Notes: a model not told the origin generated them from the letters alone. A stretch of DNA of 64,000 nucleotides from Actinotalea sp. JY-7876 (GCF_014042015.1 NZ_CP059493.1:3162001-3226000); one strand, 5' to 3'; positions 43,119 through 54,073 are shown, counted from the stretch's first letter. Made by a program: numbers and translations.

Positions 43119-44045
43119 ATGAGCCGGATGCTCCGCACGGCCGGGGTCGTCGGCGCGCTCGGCGTCGGCGCGCTCGCGTGGGCCGCCGCCGAGGCCCACT
43201 GGTACACGCTGCGCCGGTTCACGCTGCCGGTGCTCCCCGCTGGCGCGGCGGACCTGCGGGTGCTGCACATCTCCGACCTGCACCTCGTGCCGAGCCAGGA
43301 GCGGAAGATCGCCTGGGTACGGTCGCTGGCGACGCTCGAGCCCGACCTGGTCGTCGACACGGGCGACAACATGGCGCACGTCGACGCGCTGGCCCCGCTG
43401 CTGCACGCGCTCGAGCCGCTCATGGCCCTGCCCGGCGCATTCGTCATGGGCTCGAACGACTACTACGCGCCCGTGCCGAAGAACCCGGCGCGGTACCTGC
43501 GCCGCGACGCCCGCGGGAGCCTGCGGCGGGACCACGTGGCCCTGCCCGCGGACGCGCTCGCCGACGCGCTGCGTGACGCCGGCTGGAAGGACCTGACCAA
43601 CCGGCGCGACGTCGTCGACGTCGCGGGTCGCCGCGTGAGCCTGGTCGGCGTGGACGACCCGCACCTGGACCGCGACCACTTCCCCGCCGTCACCCGGAGC
43701 CACCACTCGCCCGTCGACCTGCGGCTGGCGGTGACGCACGCGCCGTACCGCCGGGTCCTGGACGCGATGCACGCCGACGGCGCCGACGTCGTCCTGGCGG
43801 GCCACACGCACGGCGGCCAGCTGTGCGTGCCGTTCCTCGGCGCGCTGGTGACGAACTGCGACCTGGACCGCGGCCGGGCCAAAGGGCTGCACGGCTGGCC
43901 GGGCGCGCGGCCGGACGAGCCCGACGGCGCGGACTCGACGTGGCTCCACGTCTGCGCCGGCCTGGGGACCTCGCCCTACGCGCCCGTGCGGTTCGCGTGC
44001 CGTCCGGAGGCGAGCCTGCTCACCTTGACCGCCGCGACCCGCTGA
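43119..44045 (+). CDS. Metallophosphoesterase (YkuE-like)
   Basis: A 308-residue phosphoesterase. An N-terminal hydrophobic segment (AGVVGALGVGALAWAAAE) could anchor it. The two-metal site is given by VLHISDLHLVPSQ, LVVDTGDNMAHVD, GSNDYYAP in place of GNHE, AVTHAPYRRVLD and VVLAGHTHGGQL. It should hydrolyse phosphate mono- or diesters; substrate unknown. It follows the penicillin-binding protein gene by 57 bases and may be co-transcribed, as is common in actinobacteria. Its end overlaps the tRNA-Pro promoter region. Confidence 0.88.
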   Translation: MSRMLRTAGVVGALGVGALAWAAAEAHWYTLRRFTLPVLPAGAADLRVLHISDLHLVPSQERKIAWVRSLATLEPDLVVDTGDNMAHVDALAPLLHALEPLMALPGAFVMGSNDYYAPVPKNPARYLRRDARGSLRRDHVALPADALADALRDAGWKDLTNRRDVVDVAGRRVSLVGVDDPHLDRDHFPAVTRSHHSPVDLRLAVTHAPYRRVLDAMHADGADVVLAGHTHGGQLCVPFLGALVTNCDLDRGRAKGLHGWPGARPDEPDGADSTWLHVCAGLGTSPYAPVRFACRPEASLLTLTAATR

Positions 44046-44056
44046 GCGGGACGCGG

Positions 44057-44086
44057 TTCACCGGCACCCTCGGGCTGGGCTATCCT
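44057..44086 (+). promoter_or_regulatory. tRNA-Pro promoter
   Basis: TTCACC (44057-44062) and TATCCT (44081-44086) are spaced by 18 bases, with the tRNA starting 13 bases downstream. The same TATCCT box precedes tRNA-Ser at 60163-60168, also with 18-base spacing from TTCGGC. Confidence 0.6.
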
Positions 44087-44098
44087 TGTCAGGCTCCA

Positions 44099-44172
<74 letters not shown>

Positions 44173-44179
44173 CAGTGCA

Positions 44180-44222
44180 CGAAGGCCCCCGGGCCGGCGG
44201 AGACGCCGCCCGGGGGCCTTCG
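44180..44222 (+). terminator. Terminator after tRNA-Pro
   Basis: A 15-bp perfect stem, CGAAGGCCCCCGGGC with GCCCGGGGGCCTTCG, 8 bases after the tRNA end. Confidence 0.85.
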
Positions 44223-44247
44223 TCGTCCCCGGGCTACAGTCGCCCGC

Positions 44248-44745
44248 ATGCCGATCCCCGACTTCGTCGCCGACCTGCGTGCCCGCATCGGCACCGACAT
44301 GCTGTGGCTGCCGGGCGTCTCCGGGGTGGTCGTGGACGAGCGCGGGCACCTGCTCCTGGGCCGCCGGGCGGACACCGGCGCCTGGGCCGTCGTCTCGGGC
44401 ATCCTCGAGCCCGGCGAGGAGCCCGGCGTCGCGATCGTGCGCGAGGCGCGCGAGGAGACGGGCGTGGACGTCGAGGTCGTCGCGCTCACCGCGGTGTCCG
44501 TGAGCGAGCGGGTCCGCTACCCCAACGGCGACGAGGCGCAGTACCTCGACACGTGCTTCTGGTGCCGGCCCGTGGCCGGTGAGGCGCACGTGGCCGACGA
44601 CGAGTCCCTCGAGGTCGGGTGGTTCGCCCCCGGCGCGCTGCCCGAGCCGCTGACGCCCAGCTCGCGCGAGCGCATCGACCGGACGCTGGCGTACATCGCG
44701 GCCCGGGCCGAGGGCGCCGCACCCGACCCGTGGTTCGCCCGCTGA
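44248..44745 (+). CDS. Nudix hydrolase
   Basis: A 165-residue pyrophosphohydrolase. The Nudix box reads GILEPGEEPGVAIVREAREETGVDV, matching Gx5Ex7REUxEExGU. The preceding GVVVDERGHLLLGRRADTGAWAVVSG and the later GDEAQYLDTCFWCRP are typical of ADP-ribose/NADH or nucleotide-sugar type members. Substrate cannot be fixed. TACAGT seven bases before the ATG marks a leaderless start. It converges on the ABC permease gene. Confidence 0.92.
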   Translation: MPIPDFVADLRARIGTDMLWLPGVSGVVVDERGHLLLGRRADTGAWAVVSGILEPGEEPGVAIVREAREETGVDVEVVALTAVSVSERVRYPNGDEAQYLDTCFWCRPVAGEAHVADDESLEVGWFAPGALPEPLTPSSRERIDRTLAYIAARAEGAAPDPWFAR

Positions 44746-44760
44746 GCGGACGGCCCGGGC

Positions 44761-45549
44761 TCAGGACCAGCGGAAGAACCTCGCCGCCAGCGGCACGCAC
44801 ACGGCCGTCCAGCCGGCCATCGCCAGCAGCTCCTGGGCCGGCACGCCCGTCCCGTACCAAGCCGTCGCCATGGCCTGCGAGACGGCCCCGACGGGCGTCC
44901 ACGCGCTGATCGTCGCGACGACGTCGGGCATGAGCGGCAGCGGGAGCCAGACGCCCGCCAAGAACATGGACGCGACCCAGGCGACCATGCCGGCCGCGGT
45001 CGCCGCGCCGGCGGTGCGCGCCCGGGCCGCGATGAGGCAGCCGAGGGCGAGCGCCGACGTCGCGCCGAGCACGAACGCGGCGAGCAGCACGAGCGGCTGC
45101 GACGGCATCGCGATGCCGAGCACGACCGCCCCGAGCACGACGGCGAGGACGCCCGCGACCACGATCGACCCGAGGGCGACGAGCAGCTGGGCGACGAGCA
45201 CCCGTGACGGGGGCAGGGGCGTCGTCGACAGGCGGCGCAGCACCCCCTTGTCGCGGTAGGTGCCGAGCACCGTCGGGAAGGTCGACAGCGCGGCGGTGCC
45301 GATCGCCAGGGAGAGCACGATCGGTGCGTAGGCGGTGATCGTGGTGACCTGGCTCAGCACGGGGTCGGTCGCGTCCACGGGCTCGTCGGCCCAGGGCATC
45401 ACGAGCCCGAGCACGGTCAGGAGCACGCCCGGGAACAGGAGCCCGAAGAAGGCGGTGCCGCGGTCGCGGAGCAGCAGTCGCGCCTCGACGGCCGTGAGCC
45501 GTGCCAGGACGGCGGGAGCGGTGGCGGTGGCGGTGGCGGTGGCGGACAT
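44761..45549 (-). CDS. ABC-2 transporter permease (DrrB-like)
   Basis: A 262-residue permease with six helices. The N-terminus has an ATATAT repeat coded by GGTGGC units. RLLLRDRGTAFFGLLFPGVLLTVLG and the cytoplasmic GTYRDKGVLRRLSTTPLPPSRVL loop are the DrrB/YhhJ signature, and later helices include FVLGATSALALGCLIAA. It is directly downstream of its ATPase gene at 45551. The substrate may be a drug, antibiotic or lipid. Confidence 0.88.
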   Translation of the reverse strand: MSATATATATAPAVLARLTAVEARLLLRDRGTAFFGLLFPGVLLTVLGLVMPWADEPVDATDPVLSQVTTITAYAPIVLSLAIGTAALSTFPTVLGTYRDKGVLRRLSTTPLPPSRVLVAQLLVALGSIVVAGVLAVVLGAVVLGIAMPSQPLVLLAAFVLGATSALALGCLIAARARTAGAATAAGMVAWVASMFLAGVWLPLPLMPDVVATISAWTPVGAVSQAMATAWYGTGVPAQELLAMAGWTAVCVPLAARFFRWS

Positions 45550-45550
45550 G

Positions 45551-46531
45551 TCAGACCTCCGGCTGGGACGTGGTGGACCTGCTGGTGAGGGACACGAAGG
45601 CGTCCTCGAGGGACCCGCGCTCGAGCTGCAGGTCCACGGCCCGGGCGCCCGCGCGGTCGACGGCCACGAGCACGTCCTGGACCACGTGCTCGCCGCCCCG
45701 GACCTCGTAGCGCCCGTCGACGCCGGGGCCGGTCACGGTGGCCCCGGCGGCCCCCAGGCCACCCACCACGTCGCCGACGACCCGGAACCGCAGGACGACG
45801 TCGGCCGCGGCGGCCGTCGCGAGCTCGGCGGGCGTGCCCGTCGCCACGACCCGTCCGTCGTCGATGACGACGATCCGGTCGCAGAGCCGCTCGGCCTCCT
45901 CCATGAGGTGGGTGACCAGCAGGATGGTCACGCCGCGGTCGCGGATGCGCTCGATGACGGACCAGGTGTCCCGCCGCGCCTGTGGGTCGAGCCCGGTGGT
46001 CAGCTCGTCGAGGATCGCGACCTCCGGGTTCCCGACGAGCGCCAGCGCGACCGAGAGTCGCTGCCGCTGGCCGCCGGAGAGCTTGGCGAACTGCGCCTCC
46101 GCCTTGTCGGCGAGGCCGAGGTCGCGCAGCAGCTCGGCCGGGTCGGCCGGGTCCGCGTAGAAGGACGCGTAGAGCTCGACCGCCTCGCGCACCCGGATCT
46201 TGGCCGGGAGCTCGCTCTCCTGCAGCTGCAGGGCGAGCCGCTGGCGCAGCTCGGGACCGTCGCGGGTCGGGTCGAGGCCGAGCACGCGGATGGTGCCGGC
46301 GTCGGGGGTCCGCAGGCCGGCGAGGCACTCGACGGTCGTGGTCTTCCCGGCGCCGTTGCGGCCCAGGATGCCGAGGATCTCGCCCCGGCGGACGGTCAAC
46401 GAGACGTCGGCGACGGCGACCTTGTCGCGGTAGGTCTTGCGCAGGTGCTCGACCTGCACGACGACGTCGTGCGCGGGTTCCGGGTCGGCGACGGCCGGTG
46501 CGGGCTCGGACTGGTCGGGCTGTGTGTGCAC
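45551..46531 (-). CDS. ABC transporter ATPase (DrrA-like)
   Basis: A 326-residue ATPase: Walker A GRNGAGKTTT, signature KLSGGQRQRLSV, Walker B VAILDELTTGLD, and switch His in VTHLMEEAE. The ~220-residue core is followed by a C-terminal domain of ~80 residues as in drug exporters. The GTG at 46529-46531 follows GGGAGA by 5 bases. It forms a two-gene unit with the permease and is preceded by the Ytr-like operon on the same strand. Confidence 0.9.
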   Translation of the reverse strand: MHTQPDQSEPAPAVADPEPAHDVVVQVEHLRKTYRDKVAVADVSLTVRRGEILGILGRNGAGKTTTVECLAGLRTPDAGTIRVLGLDPTRDGPELRQRLALQLQESELPAKIRVREAVELYASFYADPADPAELLRDLGLADKAEAQFAKLSGGQRQRLSVALALVGNPEVAILDELTTGLDPQARRDTWSVIERIRDRGVTILLVTHLMEEAERLCDRIVVIDDGRVVATGTPAELATAAAADVVLRFRVVGDVVGGLGAAGATVTGPGVDGRYEVRGGEHVVQDVLVAVDRAGARAVDLQLERGSLEDAFVSLTSRSTTSQPEV

Positions 46532-46601
46532 GGTGTCTCCCGGGGGTCGGCGGTGCGGTTGTCGGAGGGCGTGGTTCGGACGGGTGGGAAGGGCCGGGCG
46601 C

Positions 46602-47306
46602 CTAGCTCCCCGGACGGTGGATCGCGGCACGGCTCAGGACCATCCGCGTGGCGAGGAGGAGCAGCGCGGCGACCCCGACCGGCAGCAGGGTGGTGGCGGG
46701 ACCCGTGAGCGAGGGCCAGCCCAGCGCCGCCCCGACCTCGCCCTGCCACCCGGACGCGACCCAGGTCTCGGCCGCGACGGCCGGGCCGACGGTGAGGGGC
46801 AGCGTGAGGGTGCCCCACCACGCGCCGGCGCGGTAGTACACGGCCCCCACCAGGGTCCCGGCCGCGCCGTAGGCGGCGAGGTGCGCGGCGGCCTCGAGGA
46901 TGAGCGGGAGCACGGGCCTGCCCGTCGTGTCCGTGACGGCCGCCTCGACGGCGGCCCCCACGGCCCAGGCGACGCCGCCGGCCAGGGCGGTGACCACGGC
47001 GACGGCGACGAGCACGTCGGCGAAGGCGCGGCGGGTCAGCCCGTTCGCGACGTGCGCGGCGAGGCCCGAGGGCACCAGGGAGAGCAGCATGGCGAACGCG
47101 AACCAGCGGGGCGCGGAGTCGACGGTGCTCCACATGCCCGCGGCGTCGACCTCGACCCGCAGCGGCGTGCGCGCCATGACGACGACCACGGCCGCGAGGA
47201 GCACCCAGTACCAGGCCCAGGCGACCGCGTGACGACGCAGGAGCTGTGCGCTCGCGCGCAGCACCCGGGACCCGCTCCGCGAGCGGGACAGCGCGACGGT
47301 GGTCAT
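46602..47306 (-). CDS. ABC-associated membrane protein, paralogue 1
   Basis: A 234-residue protein with about six helices. SAPRWFAFAMLLSLVPSGLAAHVANGLTRRAFADVLVAV is shared almost residue for residue with the protein at 47317, as is a GAxYYRxGxWxGTLxLPLT segment, so the two are paralogues from a tandem duplication. It is probably the second membrane subunit of the exporter encoded by the ATPase at 48048. ATG at 47304-47306 follows AGGAGG. Substrate and mechanism unknown. Confidence 0.75.
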   Translation of the reverse strand: MTTVALSRSRSGSRVLRASAQLLRRHAVAWAWYWVLLAAVVVVMARTPLRVEVDAAGMWSTVDSAPRWFAFAMLLSLVPSGLAAHVANGLTRRAFADVLVAVAVVTALAGGVAWAVGAAVEAAVTDTTGRPVLPLILEAAAHLAAYGAAGTLVGAVYYRAGAWWGTLTLPLTVGPAVAAETWVASGWQGEVGAALGWPSLTGPATTLLPVGVAALLLLATRMVLSRAAIHRPGS

Positions 47307-47316
47307 CTCTTCCTCC

Positions 47317-48051
47317 TCAGGTGGTCGGCCGGCGCAGAGGCACGCGGCGCAGGACGAGGTGCACGGCGACGAGGCCGAGCACGGCTGCCAGGAGGGCTCC
47401 GAGCGCGCGCAGCGGCACGGCGACGCCGGCAGCGAGCTCGAGGGAACCCAGGCTCCAGCCGCCCGAGAGCAGCAGCTGGGCGACGGCGACCGGCAGCAGG
47501 GTCAGGGGCAGCGCGAGCGTCCCCGACCAGCCGCCGCCGCGGTAGTAGCCGGCGCCGACGAGCGCGCCGGACGCGCCGTAGGCGAGCATGGCCAGCAGCG
47601 CCTCGAGCGCGACGAGACCGAGCTGCGCCCCGTCCGCGTAGAGGTGACCCTCGACCGCCGTGGGCCAGCCGCGCGAGCGGAACACCGCCGTCTCGACCGC
47701 GTGGCCGGCCGTCCACAGGACGGCGAAGGCGGCGGCTGTCACGACGAGGACGGCGGCGAGGACCCGGACGAACGCGCGGCGCGTCAGGCCGTTGGCGACG
47801 AAGGGACCGGCGGCGCCCGCCGTGACGAAGACCAGCATCGCGAAGGCGAACCACCGGGTCGCGGTGCTGAGGTAGCCCCACGCGCTCAGCTCGAGCACGT
47901 CGAAGCGCAGGGCCGCGGCGGCGACGCCGATCCCGACGACCACGAGCGTGAACCAGAACCAGCCCCAGACGGCGAGCTGGCTGCGCAGGCACAGGCGCGT
48001 CGCGCGGGCGGCCGGGCCGGTGAGGGACCAGGACGGCGCGACGGCGCTCAT
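47317..48051 (-). CDS. ABC-associated membrane protein, paralogue 2
   Basis: A 244-residue polytopic protein. STATRWFAFAMLVFVTAGAAGPFVANGLTRRAFVRVL is the segment shared with the downstream paralogue. Its ATG overlaps the ATPase stop (ATGA), so it is the direct partner of the ATPase. The pair likely makes a heterodimeric membrane channel. The family resembles actinobacterial permeases found beside YtrA-type regulators. Substrate unknown. Confidence 0.78.
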   Translation of the reverse strand: MSAVAPSWSLTGPAARATRLCLRSQLAVWGWFWFTLVVVGIGVAAAALRFDVLELSAWGYLSTATRWFAFAMLVFVTAGAAGPFVANGLTRRAFVRVLAAVLVVTAAAFAVLWTAGHAVETAVFRSRGWPTAVEGHLYADGAQLGLVALEALLAMLAYGASGALVGAGYYRGGGWSGTLALPLTLLPVAVAQLLLSGGWSLGSLELAAGVAVPLRALGALLAAVLGLVAVHLVLRRVPLRRPTT

Positions 48052-48923
48052 CGGCGCTCCCCGGACGTCGTGAGGTGGACGAACAGGTCCTGCAGCGGGA
48101 CGGGCCCGACCTCGAGGCCGAGCTCGCGCGCGCGACGTCGTGCGTCCGCGTCGAGCCCGCCGTCGACGGTCACCGCGGCGGTGCGGCCCAGGGTCCGGCG
48201 CTCGAGGACGCTGCGCCCGTCGAGGAACGCGTCGACGACGTCGGCCGGGCCGGTCAGGGTCGCCCCCCGCGCCCGGAGGGCGTCCGCGTCGTCGGCGAGC
48301 AGGACGCGCCCCCGGTCGAGGACGACGACGCTCTCGAAGAGGCGCTCGACCTCCTCGATGAGGTGGCTCGAGACGACGATCGTGCGCGGGTGGGCGGCGT
48401 AGTCGGCGAGCAGCTCGTCGTAGAAGGCGTAGCGCGACGGCGCGTCGAGCCCGAGGTAGGACTCGTCGAGCATGGTCAGCGGTGCGCGCGACGCGATCCC
48501 GACGACGACGCCGAGCGCGGAGCGCTGCCCGCGCGACATCTCGCCCGGCTTGCGGTCCAGGGGGACCTGGAGCCGCTCGGCGAGGCGTCCGGCGAGCTCG
48601 CCGTCCCACGTCGGGCGCACGGCCTCGGCGATCTGGAGCGACGTCCGCGCCTTCTCGTCCATGTGGTCGCCGCTCTCGCGGACGAGGCAGGTGCCGGCCA
48701 TGATGCGGGCGTTCTCGAACGGGTCCTCGCCGTCGACCAGGACGGTGCCGCTCGTGGCGGGACGGAACGCGGCGAGCACGGACAGCAGCGACGTCTTGCC
48801 CGAGCCGTTGCGGCCGAGCAGGCCGTGGATGCGGCCGGGCTCGAGCGTCAGGCTCACGCCGTCGATCGCCGTGGTGCGGCGGTAGCGGACGGTGAGGTCA
48901 CGGACCTCGACTCCGAAGCTCAT
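48048..48923 (-). CDS. ABC transporter ATPase (YtrB-like)
   Basis: A 291-residue ATPase with Walker A GRNGSGKTSLL, signature EMSRGQRSALGV (Ser-Arg-Gly instead of Ser-Gly-Gly), Walker B LTMLDESYLGLD, and switch His in VSSHLIEEVE. This pattern fits the YtrB/BcrA-like branch linked to GntR regulators and cell-envelope stress. It overlaps the GntR gene (ATGA) and the downstream permease (ATGA), so all are one polycistronic unit. Confidence 0.88.
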   Translation of the reverse strand: MSFGVEVRDLTVRYRRTTAIDGVSLTLEPGRIHGLLGRNGSGKTSLLSVLAAFRPATSGTVLVDGEDPFENARIMAGTCLVRESGDHMDEKARTSLQIAEAVRPTWDGELAGRLAERLQVPLDRKPGEMSRGQRSALGVVVGIASRAPLTMLDESYLGLDAPSRYAFYDELLADYAAHPRTIVVSSHLIEEVERLFESVVVLDRGRVLLADDADALRARGATLTGPADVVDAFLDGRSVLERRTLGRTAAVTVDGGLDADARRRARELGLEVGPVPLQDLFVHLTTSGERR

Positions 48924-49324
48924 CGGGTCTCCTGCTCGGTGGTCGGGGACGGGCTCGCGGGGACGGGGTCGGCGGCGAGGGCCCGGAGGTGGGCGACGAC
49001 GTCCTCCACCGGGATCTCGAGGCGCCGCGCCTCAGCCGCGACGGGCTCGACGACGTCGGCGAAGAACCGCTCGCGCCGCCCCGCCAGGAGGCGGGCGCGC
49101 GCGTCCGGTGCGACGAACATGCCGACACCGCGGCGCTTGTAGAGCACTCCCTCGTCGACCAGCTCGGTGAACGCCTTGGCGGCGGTCGCGGGGTTGATGC
49201 GGAACGTGGTCGCGTACTGCGTCGTGGACATGACCTGCTCCTCCTCCCGGAGGGTGCCGTCGAGGATGTCGCCCCGGATCTGGTCGGCGATCTGGAGGTA
49301 GATCGGGTCGCGTCCGTCGAACAC
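48920..49324 (-). CDS. GntR-family regulator, YtrA subfamily
   Basis: A 134-residue repressor. The winged helix is DPIYLQIADQIRGDILDGTLREEEQVMSTTQYATTFRINPATAAKAFTELVDEGVLYKRRGVGMFVA, followed by the short two-helix dimerisation tail typical of YtrA proteins. I place the start at the GTG at 49322-49324 because GGGAGG lies 8 bases upstream; the GTG two codons earlier would be too close. The 28-bp palindrome at 49348-49375 is its probable operator. The first gene of the operon with ATPase and two permeases. Confidence 0.92.
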   Translation of the reverse strand: MFDGRDPIYLQIADQIRGDILDGTLREEEQVMSTTQYATTFRINPATAAKAFTELVDEGVLYKRRGVGMFVAPDARARLLAGRRERFFADVVEPVAAEARRLEIPVEDVVAHLRALAADPVPASPSPTTEQETR

Positions 49325-49347
49325 GGTCACGTCCTCCCGCCGCTTGG

Positions 49348-49375
49348 GTGGTTCATTACAGGAGTAATGAACCAC
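49348..49375. promoter_or_regulatory. Operator of the YtrA-like regulator
   Basis: A perfect inverted repeat, GTGGTTCATTAC and GTAATGAACCAC, around a 4-base AGGA spacer. It is AT-rich against the surroundings and lies 24 bases upstream of the regulator's start. Confidence 0.85.
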
Positions 49376-49467
49376 GGAACCGACCGGGGCGCAAGGACGG
49401 ATCCCGTCGTGCGCCCCGGCGCCCTGCGCGGGCTTCCCTCAGGGCGCGCGGCCAGTAAGGTCCGCGC

Positions 49468-49851
49468 GTGAGCTTCTTCCTCTTCTCGCCCCTCGGGCTG
49501 ATCGCGCTGGGACTCCTCGTCGGAGGGCTGCTCATGGTGCGGTCCGCGCTCGCGTCGCGCCGCGTGCCCGTGCCCGGGCGGGTGGTGGACCGGTCGTGGA
49601 TGACGCAGCCGCCCCGCGTCACCGTCGAGTACCCGTCCCCGCACGGCGAGACCCTGTCCGCCCGCCTCTCGGCCGGACCGATCTACGGCCTGCGGGGCCT
49701 GACCGTCGGCGACGCGGTCACGGTCTACGTCAACCCGCAGCGCCCGCACGACGTGACGCTCGGCCCGGGCAGCGCGACGACGACCTACGGCGTCGCGCTC
49801 GCGACGATGGGGGCCCTGCTCCTGCTGTTCCTGCTGCGCCTGGGCAGCTGA
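49468..49851 (+). CDS. DUF3592-like membrane protein
   Basis: A 127-residue protein with an N-terminal helix (SPLGLIALGLLVGGLLMV), a small beta domain (PVPGRVVDRSWMTQPPRVTVEYPSPHGETLSARLS), and a C-terminal helix (TYGVALATMGALLLLFLL). The layout matches DUF3592 proteins. Function unknown. TAAGGT six bases before the GTG at 49468-49470 marks a leaderless start. It is convergent with asd. Confidence 0.72.
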   Translation: MSFFLFSPLGLIALGLLVGGLLMVRSALASRRVPVPGRVVDRSWMTQPPRVTVEYPSPHGETLSARLSAGPIYGLRGLTVGDAVTVYVNPQRPHDVTLGPGSATTTYGVALATMGALLLLFLLRLGS

Positions 49852-49855
49852 GACC

Positions 49856-49875
49856 GCCCGGCCGGGACGCCGGGC
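49856..49875. terminator. Hairpin between DUF3592-like gene and asd
   Basis: GCCCGGC-cgggac-GCCGGGC, a 7-bp stem between the two convergent stops. It probably helps end both transcripts. Confidence 0.45.
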
Positions 49876-49882
49876 CGGGCCG

Positions 49883-52233
<2,351 letters not shown>

Positions 52234-52295
52234 GGTGGAGCTCCGGGAGGTCGAGACGGGGTGCGACCGGATCACGCACGGGATCCGACCCTCGA

Positions 52296-52301
52296 ATGAT
52301 A
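52296..52301 (-). promoter_or_regulatory. lysC -10 box
   Basis: TATCAT on the minus strand, 62 bases upstream of the lysC start. The strong hairpin at 52306-52345 lies immediately upstream of it. Confidence 0.45.
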
Positions 52302-52305
52302 GGTC

Positions 52306-52345
52306 GGCCCACGCCTCGGACATCCGGGTGTCCGAGGCGTGGGCC
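52306..52345. promoter_or_regulatory. Perfect 17-bp stem-loop in the lysC/SSI-lipoprotein intergenic region
   Basis: GGCCCACGCCTCGGACA pairs perfectly with TGTCCGAGGCGTGGGCC around TCCGGG. It lies between the divergent lysC and lipoprotein genes rather than at a gene end, so it is not an ordinary terminator; it would be upstream of the lysC -10 box and possibly within the lipoprotein leader. Confidence 0.6.
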
Positions 52346-52371
52346 GCGGCGGTGGGGGGAGGATGGGGGGC

Positions 52372-52851
52372 ATGAGGACGCGCCTGCTGACCTGCCTCGC
52401 CGCCGCCGCCGCGCTGGGCCTCGTCGGCTGCGCCGACGCGGGCGATCCCGAGCCGACGCCCACGCCGGGCGCGACGGCACCGGCGACCCCCACGCCGTCG
52501 GGCGACCCCACGCCGGCCGCCGTCGGCGCGGCCTCGCTCACCGTGACGGTGGACGAGACCGGCTCGGGCGCGACGACCACCCTCACCCTGACGTGCGACC
52601 CGGCGGGCGGCGACCACCCCGACCCCGAGGGCGCCTGCGCGGCCCTGGCGGCCGTGGGCACCGCCGGCCTCGCCGAGACGCCGCCGGACGTCATGTGCAC
52701 GCAGCAGTGGGGCGGACCGCAGGTCGCCACGGTGGAGGGCACGGTCGACGGGGCGCCGGTCAGCGCGCGGTTCTCGCTCACCGACGGCTGCGAGATCGCG
52801 CGCTGGGACGCGCTGGTGCCGCTGCTCCCGGCCGCGGGCGGCGGGATGTGA
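52372..52851 (+). CDS. Lipoprotein with subtilisin-inhibitor-like (SSI) domain
   Basis: A 159-residue exported protein. A lipoprotein signal ends LGLVGC, then a Pro/Thr-rich linker, and an SSI-type domain with [49 protein letters not shown] and [16 protein letters not shown]. The cysteines match SSI, where the first pair and last pair form disulfides. It may inhibit serine proteases at the cell surface. ATG at 52372 follows GGAGG. It is divergent from lysC and converges on the DUF5063 gene. Confidence 0.86.
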   Translation: MRTRLLTCLAAAAALGLVGCADAGDPEPTPTPGATAPATPTPSGDPTPAAVGAASLTVTVDETGSGATTTLTLTCDPAGGDHPDPEGACAALAAVGTAGLAETPPDVMCTQQWGGPQVATVEGTVDGAPVSARFSLTDGCEIARWDALVPLLPAAGGGM

Positions 52852-52863
52852 CCAGCCCTGCCC

Positions 52864-53481
52864 TCAGGGGTGCAGGGCCTGGAACTCCGCCTCGGCGGCG
52901 ACGTCGTCGTCGACGTCCAGGCGCAGGTGCGCGAGGACCGTCTGCAGGACGCGCAGGACGGCGGACGCGCGCTCGCCCCAGTTGGACAGGTACGAGTACT
53001 GCCACCACCACAGGGCCTCGGTCACGCGGCCCGCGGCGTGGTGCCGCAGGCCCTGGGCGAGCGACCCCGCGATGAGCATGAGGTCGCCGGAGACGGACGA
53101 CGTGACGACGTCGCCTCCCAGCACCGGGTCATCGACCTCGGCGTAGTCGTCGATCCCGTCGAGGACGTTCTCGAGCGCGGCGCGCAGCGGGTCGAGGTCG
53201 GGGTCCGGACCCAGGTCCGGCTCGAAGCGCTCGACCGGGACGACGTCGACCATCGCGCCCAGGCGCGCGCCCGCCGCCAGCACGTCGGACACGGCGAGCA
53301 GCAGCAGGGCGATGGCGGCGTCGGGGTTGGCGTTCGCGCCCACCTCGGTGACGGTCGTCAGGAAGCTGCGCGACTCCGAGGCCATCGAGTGCGCGACCTC
53401 GCGCAGGTCGGCCGGGGCGCCGGCAGGCACGTCGGCGGGCTCGTCCTGCCTCGGTCGCGGGATCATGGGGATGTCAGGCAC
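52864..53481 (-). CDS. DUF5063 family protein
   Basis: A 205-residue soluble acidic helical protein. [41 protein letters not shown], and [24 protein letters not shown] match DUF5063, a family of unknown function that almost always sits beside recR in actinobacteria. The GTG at 53479-53481 has GGAGG seven bases upstream and overlaps recR by 8 bases, so it is coupled to recR. Confidence 0.85.
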   Translation of the reverse strand: MPDIPMIPRPRQDEPADVPAGAPADLREVAHSMASESRSFLTTVTEVGANANPDAAIALLLLAVSDVLAAGARLGAMVDVVPVERFEPDLGPDPDLDPLRAALENVLDGIDDYAEVDDPVLGGDVVTSSVSGDLMLIAGSLAQGLRHHAAGRVTEALWWWQYSYLSNWGERASAVLRVLQTVLAHLRLDVDDDVAAEAEFQALHP

Positions 53482-54073
53482 TGATCTGCCTCCGTCCTTC
53501 GAAGGCACGCCCGAGCGTGACCTCATCGGCGTACTCCAGGTCGCCCCCGACCGGCAGCCCGGAGGCGAGACGCGTGACCCGCAGCCCCATGGGGACCAGG
53601 AGGCGCGCGAGATAGGTCGAGGTGGCCTCGCCCTCGACGTTCGGGTCGGTCGCGAGGATCACCTCGGTGACCGTGCCGTCGGCGAGGCGCGACATGAGCT
53701 CCTTGATGCGCAGGTCGTCCGGGCCGACGTTGTCGATCGGGTTGATCGCGCCGCCGAGCACGTGGTACCGACCGCGGAACTCGCGCGTGCGCTCGATCGC
53801 CACGACGTCCTTCGGCTCCTCCACGACGCAGATGACCGCCGTGGAGCGGCGCGGGTCGCGGCAGACGCGGCACAGCTCCTCCTGCGACACGTTGCCGCAG
53901 ACGCTGCAGAAGCGGACGCGCGCCTTGACCTCGGTCAGGGCGTCGGCGAGACGCCGCACGTCGGCGGGGTCCGCCGCGAGGAGGTGGAACGCGATGCGCT
54001 GGGCGCTCTTGGGACCGACCCCGGGCAGTCGCCCGAGCTCGTCGATCAGATCCTGGACCGCACCCTCGTACAC
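53474..54073 (-). CDS. recR: Recombination mediator RecR
   Basis: A 199-residue protein that with RecF and RecO loads RecA at gaps. The helix-hairpin-helix is in [23 protein letters not shown], a C4 zinc finger is in [20 protein letters not shown], and the toprim domain has [23 protein letters not shown] six bases before the GTG at 54071-54073 marks a leaderless start. Its neighbours dnaX and DUF5063 are conserved around recR. Confidence 0.97.
   Translation of the reverse strand: MYEGAVQDLIDELGRLPGVGPKSAQRIAFHLLAADPADVRRLADALTEVKARVRFCSVCGNVSQEELCRVCRDPRRSTAVICVVEEPKDVVAIERTREFRGRYHVLGGAINPIDNVGPDDLRIKELMSRLADGTVTEVILATDPNVEGEATSTYLARLLVPMGLRVTRLASGLPVGGDLEYADEVTLGRAFEGRRQISA

Noticed and set aside
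52234-52345. Lysine riboswitch or similar before lysC
   Set aside because: The hairpin is a simple perfect stem-loop lying upstream of the proposed -10 box. I see no lysine-riboswitch core motif between the promoter and lysC.
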